From NCBI GenBank assembly GCA_030435675.1, contig CM059625.1:5208001-5272000 (forward strand): a stretch of DNA of 64,000 nt. Direction: 5' to 3'. A model generated the notes under the pieces. It was not told the origin of the DNA. It did not search any database and saw only the letters and a list, made by a program, of their open reading frames with translations. The stretch comes from Steinernema hermaphroditum. Lineage: Eukaryota > Nematoda > Chromadorea > Rhabditida > Steinernematidae. Positions within the stretch are counted from its first letter, which is position 1, and the number at the start of each line of letters is the position of its first letter. Position numbers and translations under genes: made by a program. Below, piece by piece: positions 36,291-47,715 of this stretch.

Positions 36291-37137
36291 CTATAGGACA
36301 GTAATGATCACGGCCATAAGAACGGGGACGGCGGCGCTCAACAAAGGGGCCATTTTCTGTGCGCCCTTATCAGGAGATGCAAGGATATAACGCTGAATTT
36401 GATTGTAGTTGTAGTATCCATCCTGTGAGTCAAGTAGCTGAGGGACATTTGTTTTAGGAGCGTCGACGATGCTAGATTGGTGAGCATCGATGATGTTAGA
36501 TTGGGGAGCATCCACGATGTTAGATTGGGGAGCATCCACGATGCTAGATTGGGGAGCATCCACGATGCTAGAAGAATCAAGAGTCGGGCGAACAGTGCTG
36601 GTGGTCGTGATGGCGTCGACCATATCCGTAGTGATTTCTTCATTGCACTTTTTGTTGCCGCAAAAGCAGATGGTCTGCGCGTTGTTTTGGAAAAAGCGTT
36701 GATAACAGCGAGTTTCGTTAAAGCTCGTCAGTTCTTCAGGACTGAAATGAAGAGCTTCGCAAGAACGAACTTCTAAAGAGCTGAACTGAATGAAATGTGA
36801 CAGGCTACATGCGGCAAACCGGAACGTTGCTGAACTCTGTGTGCGTCGAGATACTCGGAAATCATCGTGAAGCATCTGCCAGTGCACTTAATATCCGAGA
36901 GATTGTTGAAATGTTCGCACTGCACAGTGCTGATGTACTTGGAACGGGTGTGGCGGTTAATCACTTGACGATTAACAAATCTCAAAGCCTGCTGAAAATT
37001 GCCTTGTTAGTTCTGTTACAAAAAACGAGTCGTCCTACCTCGTAGAAGTCCCGCGATGCACAGTAGTTACACGTCTTAAGCTCGATGGCCGACGTTACAG
37101 TAGTTAGGGAAACGAGAAGAAGAGTGAAGAGGTGCAT
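36291..37137 (-). CDS. small cysteine-rich, probably GPI-anchored protein (Ly-6-like), member 1
   Basis: Exons 37137-37039, 36991-36836, 36785-36291; 249 residues. Signal peptide MHLFTLLLVSLTTVTSA, then CNYC, KCTGRCF, SCEALHF, RCYQRF and CFCGNKKCN. The Cys pattern closing with CxCxxxxCN is that of nematode Ly-6/uPAR-like three-finger proteins. A linker holds five 8-residue repeats (S-[SN]-I-[VI]-D-A-[PH]-[QK]) and the C terminus is hydrophobic (PLLSAAVPVLMAVIITVL), as for a GPI signal. The donor of intron 2 (AGA/gttcag) is weak but is the only one I found that keeps the phase with a normal-size intron. Tandem with a related gene 154 bp upstream on the same strand, same order of exons. Function unknown; cell-surface role inferred. 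Confidence 0.75.
36453..36572. repeat. five 24-bp tandem units coding an octapeptide
   Basis: Units 36453-36476, 36477-36500, 36501-36524, 36525-36548, 36549-36572 (plus-strand form ttggggagcatccacgatgc plus taga, with a few changes). On the minus strand each codes SxIVDAPQ. No indels between units, so the frame is kept. Confidence 0.93.
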
Positions 37138-37290
37138 CACTGAAGATAGGAACCTCGCTCGAGTGACAGATATCCGCTGCGAGTCAGTGATGCCCCGGTT
37201 AGTCTCGCCTCTCCCGAGTGACTAATATGCGAATCACTTCGGTGAGTGATGGTGGGATCGAAAGCGCCGAACGGAAAACAGTCACTTTAT

Positions 37291-37965
37291 TCACAAGCAA
37301 CGCCCCCTCAAAACAGGCGCAACAATGAAGTGGAGTAGAAACGGTGCATAGAAGGCTAGGTGCGCGCCCGGTCGAAGAGCAAGACGCAATTCAGGAGCAC
37401 GCGCAATGAAAGAACCCTGTGTGACCAGCTTCGTCGCTCGCCTATTACAGTAGTCCTCCTTGCAGAGACAGTACTCGGCTTGCACGACGAAACGTGGTTC
37501 TGTCTGCAGTGGCACGTCACGACGGAAACACAGCTGATCCACGCCAGAAATGCTCGGAAGAATAGACGTCGAACATCCAGCGGATTCGCCTGAACAGATG
37601 GCTTGAACGGTGATTTATCCGCCGACCGTGAATACCAAACAAATCGCTCTCGTTGGCGCCGATCTGGTGTGATGTAACCCTCAGCGTGAAACAGTAGTCT
37701 TCGCAAGCCTGTAGGCGGCGTCGAGCTCGCGCTGAGCACTTTAGCGGCTGCGACTGTTCGCCTTGCTTCTCGCGCGGGTTCCGAAAGAACGATCCGTGGT
37801 GCTAAAGGAGGTGGGCACAATTAGAGGGCTGGCCCGCAGGTCGCTTGTTACCGTCTCGATGTTTATGTCGGAGCAGAGTTGGCAACGACGCTTGTCCGCC
37901 GTGACAGCCGCCGAAGAAAGAAAGAAACAGAGACAGACGACGTAAACGCGACGCGAAGACGGCAT
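37291..37965 (-). CDS. small cysteine-rich, probably GPI-anchored protein (Ly-6-like), member 2
   Basis: Exons 37965-37852, 37801-37636, 37589-37291; 192 residues. Signal peptide MPSSRRVYVVCLCFFLSSAAVTA, then CQLC, ACEDYCF, GCSTSI, LCFRRD and YCLCKEDYCN. The spacing parallels member 1 (CNYC / CTGRCF / SCE / RCYQRF / CFCGNKKCN), and introns fall at similar places, so the two are old tandem duplicates. An NES glycosylation site lies in the middle. The C-terminal part (HLAFYAPFLLHFIVAPVL) is hydrophobic, compatible with GPI anchoring. No octapeptide repeats here. Function unknown. Confidence 0.75.
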
Positions 37966-38734
37966 GCTTGGTGCAGGGCGCAAGTGTCGGTGCAAACTGT
38001 GAGATGTGCCAAAGGCGGAGAGGAAAGAGGCTGCGCGTAATATGATCGCATTCGTGCATTTAGAAGACTCTTCTGAGCAGCGGTGCCCCATTAGCAGTGA
38101 GAGCGGCTAAACCTGGCCGATCAAGTTCATTTATTCAAGTAGCAGGATACATTTAAAGATGTGCGAAGAGGCTCTTTGCAGTGTAACTTCAAATCACGTG
38201 CAAAAGACGCGCAAAGGCCGATTTTATCACTTCAAAAGTGCCGCTGTTGTGGGCAGACGGTAGACGCGTCGTTGTCTGCAACCAGCAACATTATGCAAAA
38301 CTGAATTCCTAAGTACAACTCATTTTGAGGGTCAATGTGACGATTAGAACAAGGGCCGCAATTGAGGTAATTACCTATATGTGTGAAGTTAAGGACTTCA
38401 GATACTTAATAATTAACTGAAGGGCTCGCAAAGCAGTGAGATCTTAACACCACGGGAAAGTGAAATAAAGAGAACTTTCCGTTGATCTCTCGAACTACCA
38501 GCAAAAGAAACTCTGCGGGAACTCACACTGATGGCCTATGAAAAGCGCTCCTTTGGGCTGATGAATGAATTCGAAGTGTGTGTGGGAGAGAGACTTAGAA
38601 TTCTTAGAATCTCAGAACCGCTAATCCGTAGACTGCCTTAAGGGGGACAATAATGTTCGATCGCAAACACCATAAACTGGTTAAAAAAGACCAAAAGCGC
38701 CAAAAAAAGTACTTCTCTACAAGTGTTACAGTCG
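37966..38734. other. intergenic
   Basis: Upstream of the Ly-6-like pair; no gene or repeat recognised. Confidence 0.5.
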
Positions 38735-38977
38735 CTACTGAGAAAAAAAATTGTGATAATAGTAATGAAACAACGTGTACATACTGAAAAGATGTTTTCA
38801 TTTTCGTTGGAGTCGTCCGAATCATCGTCAGAATCGGAGGAGTCGTCACCGCTTGCGACATTGGACGGTTTCGCAACTGAAATATCGCTTTAATACACTT
38901 GAGCCAGTATCAGTTAACTCACTGGAAATAACAAACAACGTCATAAGGAGGAAAACGAAAAGCTTCGATGGGTCCAT
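38735..38977 (-). CDS. tiny secreted acidic peptide (49 residues)
   Basis: Exon 1 38977-38923 codes a signal peptide (MDPSKLFVFLLMTLFVISI). Exon 2 38876-38785 codes a Ser/Asp-rich acidic segment (ASGDDSSDSDDDSDDSNENE). The stop would be the first codon of a third exon at 38737. Donors are gtgagt and gtatgt, acceptors tttcag and ctcag; phases agree. No family is recognised. Too short to be sure: the good splice signals and the clean signal peptide are the support. Confidence 0.4.
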
Positions 38978-41094
38978 GTTTGATCTGCTGCACTACATAC
39001 TCTTCGTCAGATCACTTTTATATTTTCATTTTAACAACCCTCTGACGACAGCAACGACCAAGGGAAGAGCAAAATGTAAATTTTTTGCATGTGTAATGTT
39101 GAGTCCAACAACCGCGTCATGTGGATCACTTTGTTGCTGACCTTTTTAAACAACAGCCTTAATGCAGTCGTACTGAACAGGTATGCTACATTTTTTATAA
39201 AATAAGCTTACTGGATAATAGGAAGTCAGGACATATGGTAAATTGCCTTGAATTCTCTCTCAAGAAGTGGCTATTTATGGTGAGTCTTATGGTGAGTCCA
39301 GTCGTGGATGTGTAACTCTTCCTACATTTATGTACATATTGCGCTGAACCACAACAAGCGTACGATCATTTCACTGTTTACTGATACAAACAGAGACATT
39401 GTATGCGGTTTATACCACTCGATTGAGTTGCTGAAGTTTACTTCGCCACCATTTGGGTTCACCTTTGAAAATTACATGAGGTTTTGATCCCAAAAAGTTC
39501 TTTGGTCCAATTTCGATCCATTCATCAGAATCCCTTCTGTTTTTCACTTCGTCGTAATTCATTGAACGATACAGATGGAGCCCAGATTGAGCTATGCAAG
39601 AACTACTTGAAGGTTGAACAAGAGTCTCCAAATAAAACTAAGGGGTCAGTTTAATATCCTGAGAAATAGCGTGGGCCTTTTTTGCATGATTGTGCCCTCA
39701 TTTTGGCTTATTTCACGTGTAACAGAAACCAGCTCCTTCACTCCTTATTTGGACATGTTTCTTGCATGTTTTCAGCGTCTCTGCTCTGTTTCCCGATGTA
39801 GCCAATTGGACGTACTTCACTTGGGGAAACGTTTCAGCAGCTCCATAAGTTTTGTCTCCGTTGCGATTATGTGTGAGCAATGTACCGCATGCTTTTGATT
39901 GTGAGGTGTCCGTCGTGCACCAGCTTAACGTCGCTTACCAAATGTCGCACAAAATCGCCTGTCAGGGAACTCGTAGAAATTCTGGTGGCCGCCGTATCCA
40001 AGGAGTATTTACGCTGTTGTGATCGAGAGTTGGATGGCCATGATAGCGCACCAATTTATGTTGAATCAACGGTCAATACAGCCCAAATATTCAATGACTC
40101 ATTACACATTAAATGTCGTCCAATCCACTTTATGTTTCCATGAGGACTGAATGTGTTATCTGGAGCAAAAGGTTTTGAACCGTTGTTGATTAAGCGCTAC
40201 ATTTTTCGATTTTCTGTCTTTGTTGTGTTTGTAGATATTGGGAACTGATCTCTCGGGAAAAAGATGTAGGTACATTTTCAGCACGAGCAGAAACAATGCT
40301 ATGTATCTGTCCCCAACATTAGAAGTAGTCAAATAGATAGTTTTTCAGTATCTCATGACTCCTCTTATGAATTCAATCCCCTATATATAAACGGAGAACC
40401 GACGGGTCCTAATTGGGCACTCAGTACCTGGAGGGGCGCGAATTCGCGCGCAGCCGCGTTTATGTATTATTAAACAGCTATATAACGAGCAATTGTAAAT
40501 GTTTAGATGCTGGACACTGTTTTTAACAAAACCATCAAATTCTTTGGCACTTACAGTTTCGTGTGATAAAAAAAATAAACCGTAATGCAGCCATAGCAAC
40601 ATGCATATATATAATCCATCCTGCTTGTGATAAGTAGACAGGTGAATACTTCAGATAAGTGCATTTGTTTGGGCAGCGATCACAAATCGATCGCAACTGC
40701 AGACAATAAACAATCGCAGCAGTACTGTCGTCCTCAGGCCTGCGTTCAACGTAGTGCCTTCTAACTAATGTTTTGTCATCTAAAACACGTTTTCTTTAAA
40801 ATAGGCTTTTCTGTGTGCATGCCGATCAAAAACCGACGAATTGCATGAGGGTGTTGCAACAAATTCGCGTAAACGAATATGCGAAATCGAGATAACGATA
40901 AGACCGATGTGCCCAAAGACGATCACTCCTTCTTCGGATCGTCGTCTTCCTTATCAGTAAGCCGAGCGAGTAGCCATAGTCACTGTCGTTGTCTGTGTTG
41001 CGGTCGTTTCTCTGCACGCAGTGAGTATTGCATCGGGTTTTCGTCCAAAAAAAACAAATCAACGCCACATCCCCAATCAATTTCAGTGTCAACA
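38978..41094. other. gene-poor region
   Basis: Short open frames (39410-39631 minus, 39880-40143 plus) lack family signals. It holds the reverse copy of the SINE tail at 40379-40413 and the promoter side of the MARVEL gene. Confidence 0.45.
40379..40413 (-). repeat. reverse copy of the SINE tail
   Basis: Reverse complement of about 33 bases at 30298-30330 (cggacccgtcggttctc, then tatatagg), with about three changes. Only the tail is shared; the tRNA-like head is absent next to it. Confidence 0.75.
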
Positions 41095-41804
41095 ATGGAG
41101 GACAACGTATTTCTTCAACTTCCGCACATCTTCAAGCCTCTTCAATCGGTATGATCATGTTGTTTTCAGTCGATTTGATAACCTGTCTTTAGTTAAATTC
41201 CGTCATCCTCGTGATATGCCTCGGATCGGCGACAGCAGTGGCGGGCAATGGCGTTGTTTGGTTTATAGTGGTGTCCTCGCTCATCATCAGTGTCTTTGCG
41301 ACCGTTCTTTTCGCCCTCAAACTTCATGATTCCGTTTTGTATTCCCTCACCGCCGGATCTCTGCCGTGGGAACTCCTGGTAATCATTTTAGCCGTATTAA
41401 CTGTCACAAACCAGTAGAGTAGCTAGGATGGATACGGGGCCACACGAAATGACATCGATATACACAAATACTAAAACCCTGGGTGCTGATTATCCTTCAA
41501 CATTCAGGAAATGATTTACTCCTTCGTCCTCGGCATCCTATGCGCCCTTAGCATGTGGCTGACGTTCGGCTTCGTGGGGCACGTTTCAGAGCAAGAAGGT
41601 GGATACTATGGTGGCTACGTCGCAGGAGGGGTAAGTTAATGACCCTAGAGTACCAAAATAACCGTAGCACAGATATTCCTCATCATCCAGTCCATTCTCT
41701 ATTTTGTGCCAACCGTTTTGATCTACAACAAAATGCAACTCCATCGCCGAAGCGAGTACAACGATCCCAACCCCTACACAGATGGAGGATATCAAACGGC
41801 TTAA
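41095..41804 (+). CDS. MARVEL-like four-pass membrane protein
   Basis: Exons 41095-41148, 41193-41378, 41508-41630, 41673-41804; phases agree, 164 residues. Four hydrophobic segments: LNSVILVICLGSATAVAG; VVWFIVVSSLIISVFATVLF; EMIYSFVLGILCALSMWLTF; IFLIIQSILYFVPTVLIY, with short ends. This is the size and layout of MARVEL-domain proteins (CMTM/PLP2 type), which sit in cholesterol-rich membranes, junctions or transport vesicles. A Gly/Tyr-rich loop (GGYYGGYVAGG) lies before TM4. Convergent with DPP3, stop codons 47 bp apart. An attaaa at 41831 may serve as poly(A) signal and lies inside the DPP3 3' UTR. Confidence 0.82.
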
Positions 41805-41851
41805 CAATTTAATGATTATATCGCTGACACTATTAAATCACAACAATAAGC

Positions 41852-44337
41852 TTACATCATAGAGACAACGTTGTGGCGCCATACATCTACGGCGGTCAAA
41901 ACGTCCGATTCGTCGTAGCGGTCGCACACTGATTGGATAAACCCAGCGGCGTCTGAGGGATAATTCTTCAGTTCGACGCGAGGAACAGAACCTAAAATTA
42001 AAGGGAACTTGTAGTGCTTGTGAGAGATGTGCCTTACCATCCTCGTGAACGATCGTATTGGATTGCAGGAAGAAACGGCGCGGAGTCCGACGTGACAACA
42101 CAATTCGACGCCAACGTAGCTCGGTTCCCTCCACGCGGTCCCACTTTTTGAAGAAAGCGATTCCGCGTGTTGCATCGGCCGTCGATTTAAAGAATTGCAG
42201 CTCCTTCAAGAACTTGGCCATAGCCGGCTTCCCAACCGTTTCAATTTTCGATTTGTCCAAAGTGAACAGCAGGTCAGGCTGACCGTCCTCGCCAACGCAT
42301 TCCTGGATGGTTACGAAATTGTGACCAGCGTTCATGCAAATTTTCAGGAGTACATAACGAGCGCGACTGTGGGCTTGACCCCAGAGGTCTTTTTCGGGAT
42401 TATAGAACTCCAAGCCACAGAGGCCAGCGCGAGCCTCGTTCAACCAGTTGACGTACTTGACATCTTGAGCTTCTTGTCCTTCGTGTCCGAAGATTCTAAA
42501 AATGGAGAGGGTTGAATACTTTCCTTACTGTAACAACTAACTTTAAGATATCATCAAAACATGACAAGTAGTATCCGACAGCTTCAGCGCGGCACTCCTC
42601 GTATGCATTTGAATGCTCGCCAAAAACAGAGCTCCACGATTCACCCTCTTCGTACCAGCTTTGAATCTAGAATGCAGACAGGATAGATTACTGCACCAGC
42701 ACAGTGCCACGCTTACTTGCCCTCCGCTGACGAGGTCCTTCACATTATCACGATCAAAGTTGAACTTTCCTCCCTCACATGTGAAAAGCTTTCCGCTGCC
42801 GTGTCCCAACAATTCATGTAGTCCAACCTGGACGTTGAAAGACTCCTTGAAGTACTTCAAATACAGAGCTTCATCTTCGGAGTTCAAGAACGTGATACGT
42901 TGCTTCGGAATGGCAGAGATTACATTACTCAAGGTTACATTCTTGAATCCCTCCTCCTGTCTGATCTCGTCATCTGCAATTCCAAATTGGCGTCATTGAC
43001 GACAGGAACAAAACGTACAATTCGGAATATTAATGCCAGAAGGAATACCGCTCCCGGCAAAAGCAATAACGTCTAGTGCAGTGAAATCGGGCTTGAGGAA
43101 TTTGTCCTTCTCGAAAGCCTCTCCCCAAGGCAAACGCTTCAACAACTCTTCAGCCTGCTTTACCAGCTCTTGGAATACACGTGAAGTTTCTTTATTGACA
43201 GCTGCAGCGAAGCCCTCCCACTCTCCACGCACTCCGGCAGGATCACGGTAGTTCTCAATGAATCCAATGTAACTCTCAACGGCCGGACCAATGTCGCGAA
43301 TCCACAACCGTGATCCGTCCTTGTGATCGTTGAGCTGACCGGTGGTAAAACTAGCGATATACTTTTCAATCATCTGTTTCTGAGTATCATTATCGGCATA
43401 CAAAGCAGCTTTCGCTAGAGCCGCAGTGACGCGAGCCATGGCAGGGCGGTAGTCGCCAGCTCTCACTTCGACTGAGCAACCTTCGAATTCTTCGGTTGGC
43501 ATCAACTCACCGGCTAAATACTGCATGTAAGGTCCGACTCTAAGAATGGAGCCATACCTTTAGAAGAAGCAACCAAAATGATGTAAGTTGTCCATCCACC
43601 CTCGTTATTCTTCAGTAGTCGGGTATTGTATGCTTCCATGCGTTTGGATTTCATATATCTATCGATGAGGTCACAGTCGGCCTTGGTGATTAGCGGACTA
43701 TGATAAGTAGTGACGTGGACATCGTTGAAACCAAGTGAAGCGAGTCGTTTATTGACGGCATAGATAAACTCCTCAACCATTTCGTACACGCTCAGAACGG
43801 CAATGTCATCTGGGCCGATATCCTTCTGCTGTGCAGCCTCCGATTTTTCAACGAGAGCACGGAATTTGCTCTAAATGTACGTCTCAAATAGGATCTCTAT
43901 ATATTCACATACCTTAGGCAGGTTTGGAATAAACTTGCTATCACCGAAACCCTTATAGTTCCCGTTATTTGCGAAAAAGCCTACGGCATACATCAAGAAA
44001 GCCTTGAACTCGTCGTCCGTGAAACCGATATCCTTGGCCTTCGACTCCAACGAGCTCATCGTTTCCGTAGAGAAAATTCGATGAAGTAACACGAATATCC
44101 CCAAAGATTCATAGCTAACTTGCGCATAAGTAGCCATAGCACCGTAAAAGGAGGCCTTAGCGATGTAATGAGCGTATAATTTTTGACGGTCGGTGAGGCC
44201 TGAATTGTTGGAAATTTGCAACCATAGCCTTCGGAATGTTGTAACTAACCTTTGAAAGCTTCATCGCAATCCAACTTCACAATCGGGGAGTCATTCGACA
44301 ACACATAGAAAGGATTGATGGGTTGCTCCTCCTCCAT
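41852..44337 (-). CDS. DPP3: dipeptidyl peptidase 3
   Basis: Zinc metallopeptidase of family M49 that removes dipeptides from N termini of short peptides; cytosolic in other animals. Exons 44337-44250, 44199-43913, 43870-43574, 43520-43019, 42973-42717, 42666-42542, 42495-42038, 41991-41852; 717 residues against 737 in human. The zinc motif HELLGH is at 444-449 and the second motif EECRAE at 500-505, the same spacing as the human enzyme. Other family blocks: GNYKGFGDSKFIPNLPK, SYIGFIENYRDP, FAGSGIPSGINIPNYD, NWLNEARAGL. The end of exon 3 needs a weak donor (TTG/gttgct) to keep phase; the better-looking gtatgg 16 nt on breaks it. No signal peptide. A minus-strand attaaa at 41808-41813 could be the poly(A) signal. 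Confidence 0.95.
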
Positions 44338-46043
44338 CTTGGTAAATCTCGATGTACGAGGGTTGTTTAAAGTAGAACAAAGGCGAATACCCTACAATGG
44401 AAACTTCAACGTTTGTATAGATTCTAACGCTGACAAATGCATCAACTCGCGCACTCATCGCCGAACCATACCGTTCTAAAATTGATCGCGCTGCTACAAA
44501 AGCATAACCTTGACGTAATTCGCTGTAAAATCATACTAGCAAAAGAACTTCCTGCAATACAAGGTCCATGAGTAAGGGAAAAAGGCCGAAACTGGACATC
44601 ACGGAAGTAAGTGCTTCACTGCGCAACGTGGTCAAGCGTAAATACAAACGAAATTTGCGCGATAAAGATTTTCGTACAATGGAAGATACGCTTGATACAT
44701 CTACAATACAACGTTTCAACAAAGTGCAACATTGCGCGACCCTAGTAACTGCAAGAAACTACATCAAACTGCCACGTTGATGATGTCCAAACCTAAACAG
44801 AACCGACAGCGTTCACGCAAAAGGACGTTTGCACCCGTTGCCCCGTAAGAGTGATTGCGACAGGATTCAAAATAGCAGCGAAAAAGAAATACTACCGCTC
44901 TCAACGAAATTCAGCACGAATCTTCCTTCTACTTCGTTCAAAGTTCAAGTATGTCTCCCAGACGTGTAGGACGAGACAGGTTGCGTTCGTGGTAGGATGC
45001 ACAATTTCAAACACATTTCCACTGGCGAAAGACACGCGCCAGTATATGTGCCAGTATAAGGTCAGTGGAAATGTGTTTGAAATTGTGCATGCGAACCACG
45101 AACGCAAGCTCTCTCGTCCTGAACTTGTTGGACTTGCTAAATTTTGAACATAGTGTAACTTGTTTACTGGCAGAATGTTTTGATTGTATTGATCTACACA
45201 GATTTCCATTTCGCGAAACTTCGCACATCAGGCTGTGGCACATCAGAAGAAAATTCCAAAAATGCATATTCGCTCATGCACTACCGTCTTCCAAATATGA
45301 AACAACTTTTTCCACACAGTAGACACAATTTTCTATCCGGTCTTTTGAATGAAACTGTCAGTAAACAATAGTTACACATTGGAACAGCTACCTAGTCGTA
45401 GAGCCCCTTTAAATCCATTATTGGTACTAAATAATCACAGAATTTGCGGTCATGAAGCCAACAAGGCACTGTGTTTTCATGTTTATTGTGCGCAAACTAT
45501 ATCGTCAGATATCAGCCATTTTCAGACACATCCCAATGTCACGAAAAGACTTTAATTGCGCGTTCAAAAGGTCTTATGGTCCCTTTTTTATCCCTTTAAG
45601 TAAGAAGGGCGGCACGCTTGCGGTAATGATAAGACGAACAAGTTTATCATCTTCAGTGCAGGTGTGAACTGCTGGCAAAGGCAGCCGGTCACTTTTTGTC
45701 GCGATGGCTGATCGTCCGATCGACCGAAGTTTCTTACTCACACGAGCTGACACCACGACGCGCTTTCGAATGCCTGAATGAGGGCGGCGTCCAAAAAGTG
45801 CGCGAAAACGAGAGATGCATGCGTTCGAGTTGAGTCCAGGTCACACTCACAGCCGTCGACGCACTGTGCCATTGACTTGTTGCTTGTAATTATTGTGTGA
45901 GGTCACCAGACGCATCGGTCGGTTCTCTCGTTCTCCCGCGCATTTTGGCCAGATAAGTCGATCTGGATCGCGATCATAGTTTAGCATTGAAATCTGTACG
46001 CTTTCTGTTATAGTTCAGCTAAGAAGAACGCGCAAACGAGAAG
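44338..46043. other. intergenic between divergent DPP3 and cdl-1
   Basis: A frame at 44568 (MSKGKRPKLDITE) ends in a perfect donor gtaagt and could be a first exon on the plus strand, but I found no continuation. Contains the long hairpin at 44968-45120. The last 350 bp are the cdl-1 promoter side. Confidence 0.45.
44968..45120. repeat. long imperfect inverted repeat (hairpin)
   Basis: Arms 44968-45023 and 45064-45120 are about 90% complementary over 56 bases (the inner 20, acacatttccact side, almost perfect), with a 40-base loop holding two gccagtata units. Weaker complementarity continues outward (gttcaaagttcaag near 44934 against cttgctaaattttgaac near 45132). No transposase; a foldback element or a hairpin RNA source are both possible. 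Confidence 0.85.
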
Positions 46044-47289
46044 ATGTCTGCACGTAAATGGGCTTCACCCCGCAAGAGTGCCAAGAAAAGCACCCAAGAG
46101 CTGAACACCGAGGAGTACCCGACCCTCGATTTGTCCAAGATCAATGTCGACCTCGGCAATAAGTCTTGGGCCGATATCGTTACTGAAAGTGAGGACAACG
46201 CCACTCCTAACAAGGAGAAAGACGGAGAAGCTGGAAGACGCCGCAAGGCGGCTCCTAAGAAGGCCGATCCTAAGCCTCGGTATTTATAATGGAGCTCATG
46301 TTCTTGTACGATATTTGATTTGCAGATTTGCGCGGGCTCTCGAACTTGGTGAATCCACAACAAAGAACGAAAGATTAAAGAGGCTGGAAAACGAGAAGCG
46401 ACGCGCTGAACAAGGCGACTCGTCTGAAGGTCGTCAACTCCGCAAGCGCAAGATCTCCACTTCTTCCGTTGCTGCACAAGATCTTGATGAACAGGCATCT
46501 CCCCGCAAGCGCGCCAACATCAGGTTCGTTGACCCCGCTGATTTTTCAGATGCGCGTTTCAAACTATCATGAATGCATACTTTTTTTCTGCAGGAGTGTC
46601 CCTCGCAAGACCGCTCGATGTGATGAGGAGCCCAGCAGCAACTCGTCAACTCCCGCGAAAGGACGCCGACGGTACTGTTCTCGCATTTGTTCTTGCATCA
46701 CCTTGTATCTCTGTTTAGCCTCTGCTCATCGGTGAGCTCTAGCCCGTCCATAAAAAAGCGTGAGGACTGGGAAGAACCGACCCTGGGATGGTGCGAGGAT
46801 GAGGAGGTGCTCAAACGCCGTTCGCGAGAGATCGAACGCGCCAAGGATAAGCCTGTCTACGAACGTTATTTGCAAGAAATCCCAAAAAACGACCGTGTGA
46901 AAGGAATTCACCCTCGCACGCCCAACAAGTTGATCAACTACTCCCGCCGCTCATGGGACTCCCTCATCCGTCGCTGGAAGCGAGCCCTCTACGAGTGGGC
47001 CGGAGAGGAACCCACCGACAGCACCCGCACGTCGCGTTGTTCGTCACGTGCCAGCTCCATCGTTGACCTCACCGACCCCGAACTAACGAAAGAAAAAGAG
47101 AATGAACCCTCGCAGAGTCTGAGCGACGTAAAGGTCGTCGTCCGACCGGAGGCCGATGCGATGGCCTCGCTCCTCGGCCACTTCGAGATGGACTCGCGCA
47201 GAGGCATCGAGGAAGACGAGTCCACCCTTAAAGCGCCGTCGACGAACGCTCCCGTCAGTGGCCCGGTTGATTTCAGCAGTTTCCAGTAA
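46044..47289 (+). CDS. cdl-1: histone stem-loop binding protein (SLBP)
   Basis: Binds the 3' hairpin of replication-dependent histone mRNAs and directs their processing and translation; C. elegans name cdl-1. Exons 46044-46279, 46326-46523, 46594-46671, 46743-47289; 352 residues. The RNA-binding domain spans about 190-260: YERYLQEIPKNDR, GIHPRTPNKLINYSRRSWD and LIRRWKRALYEW. It contains the TPNK site (230-233) whose Thr is phosphorylated in relatives. The N part is basic/Ser-rich with nuclear-signal-like clusters (GRRRKAAPKKADPKPR, RKRKIS). The C part (DLTDPELTKEKENE and after) is acidic and unlike vertebrate SLBP. An alternative acceptor lies at 46719 upstream of exon 4. Poly(A) signal aataaa at 47480. 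Convergent with alh-7. Confidence 0.94.
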
Positions 47290-47715
47290 GGTTCGACTTG
47301 TCGGAAGATCTATTCACTTTTTCTTTCTAACTTGTCATCTAATCCGCCATCGTTGAACTCAGCCATTTCTTGTATATACTGCGCCTTTCGTAATAATCGC
47401 CATGGTCGCCATTTTTCTCCATTCTGGATCAGTGGACTTCTACATGATTTTCCTTTCCAATCATCGTTCTTTCTGTGCAAATAAAAAGAGGTGCCTTTAA
47501 TGAGCTTCCAAACACCTGATGCATTCGCCTAATCCATGAATTGCGCAACGATCGAGAACGTGATTAGCCCAATTACACACAGCAAAGAGAGCAAACATGG
47601 TAGCCCTTCCCCCACACAGACCGCCGAATTTGGGACACAACTAAACTCATTGTACAAATAAATATTAATATCTCTAGCTACAAATCAAGGAAGAATATCG
47701 ATGCGATACATGGAG

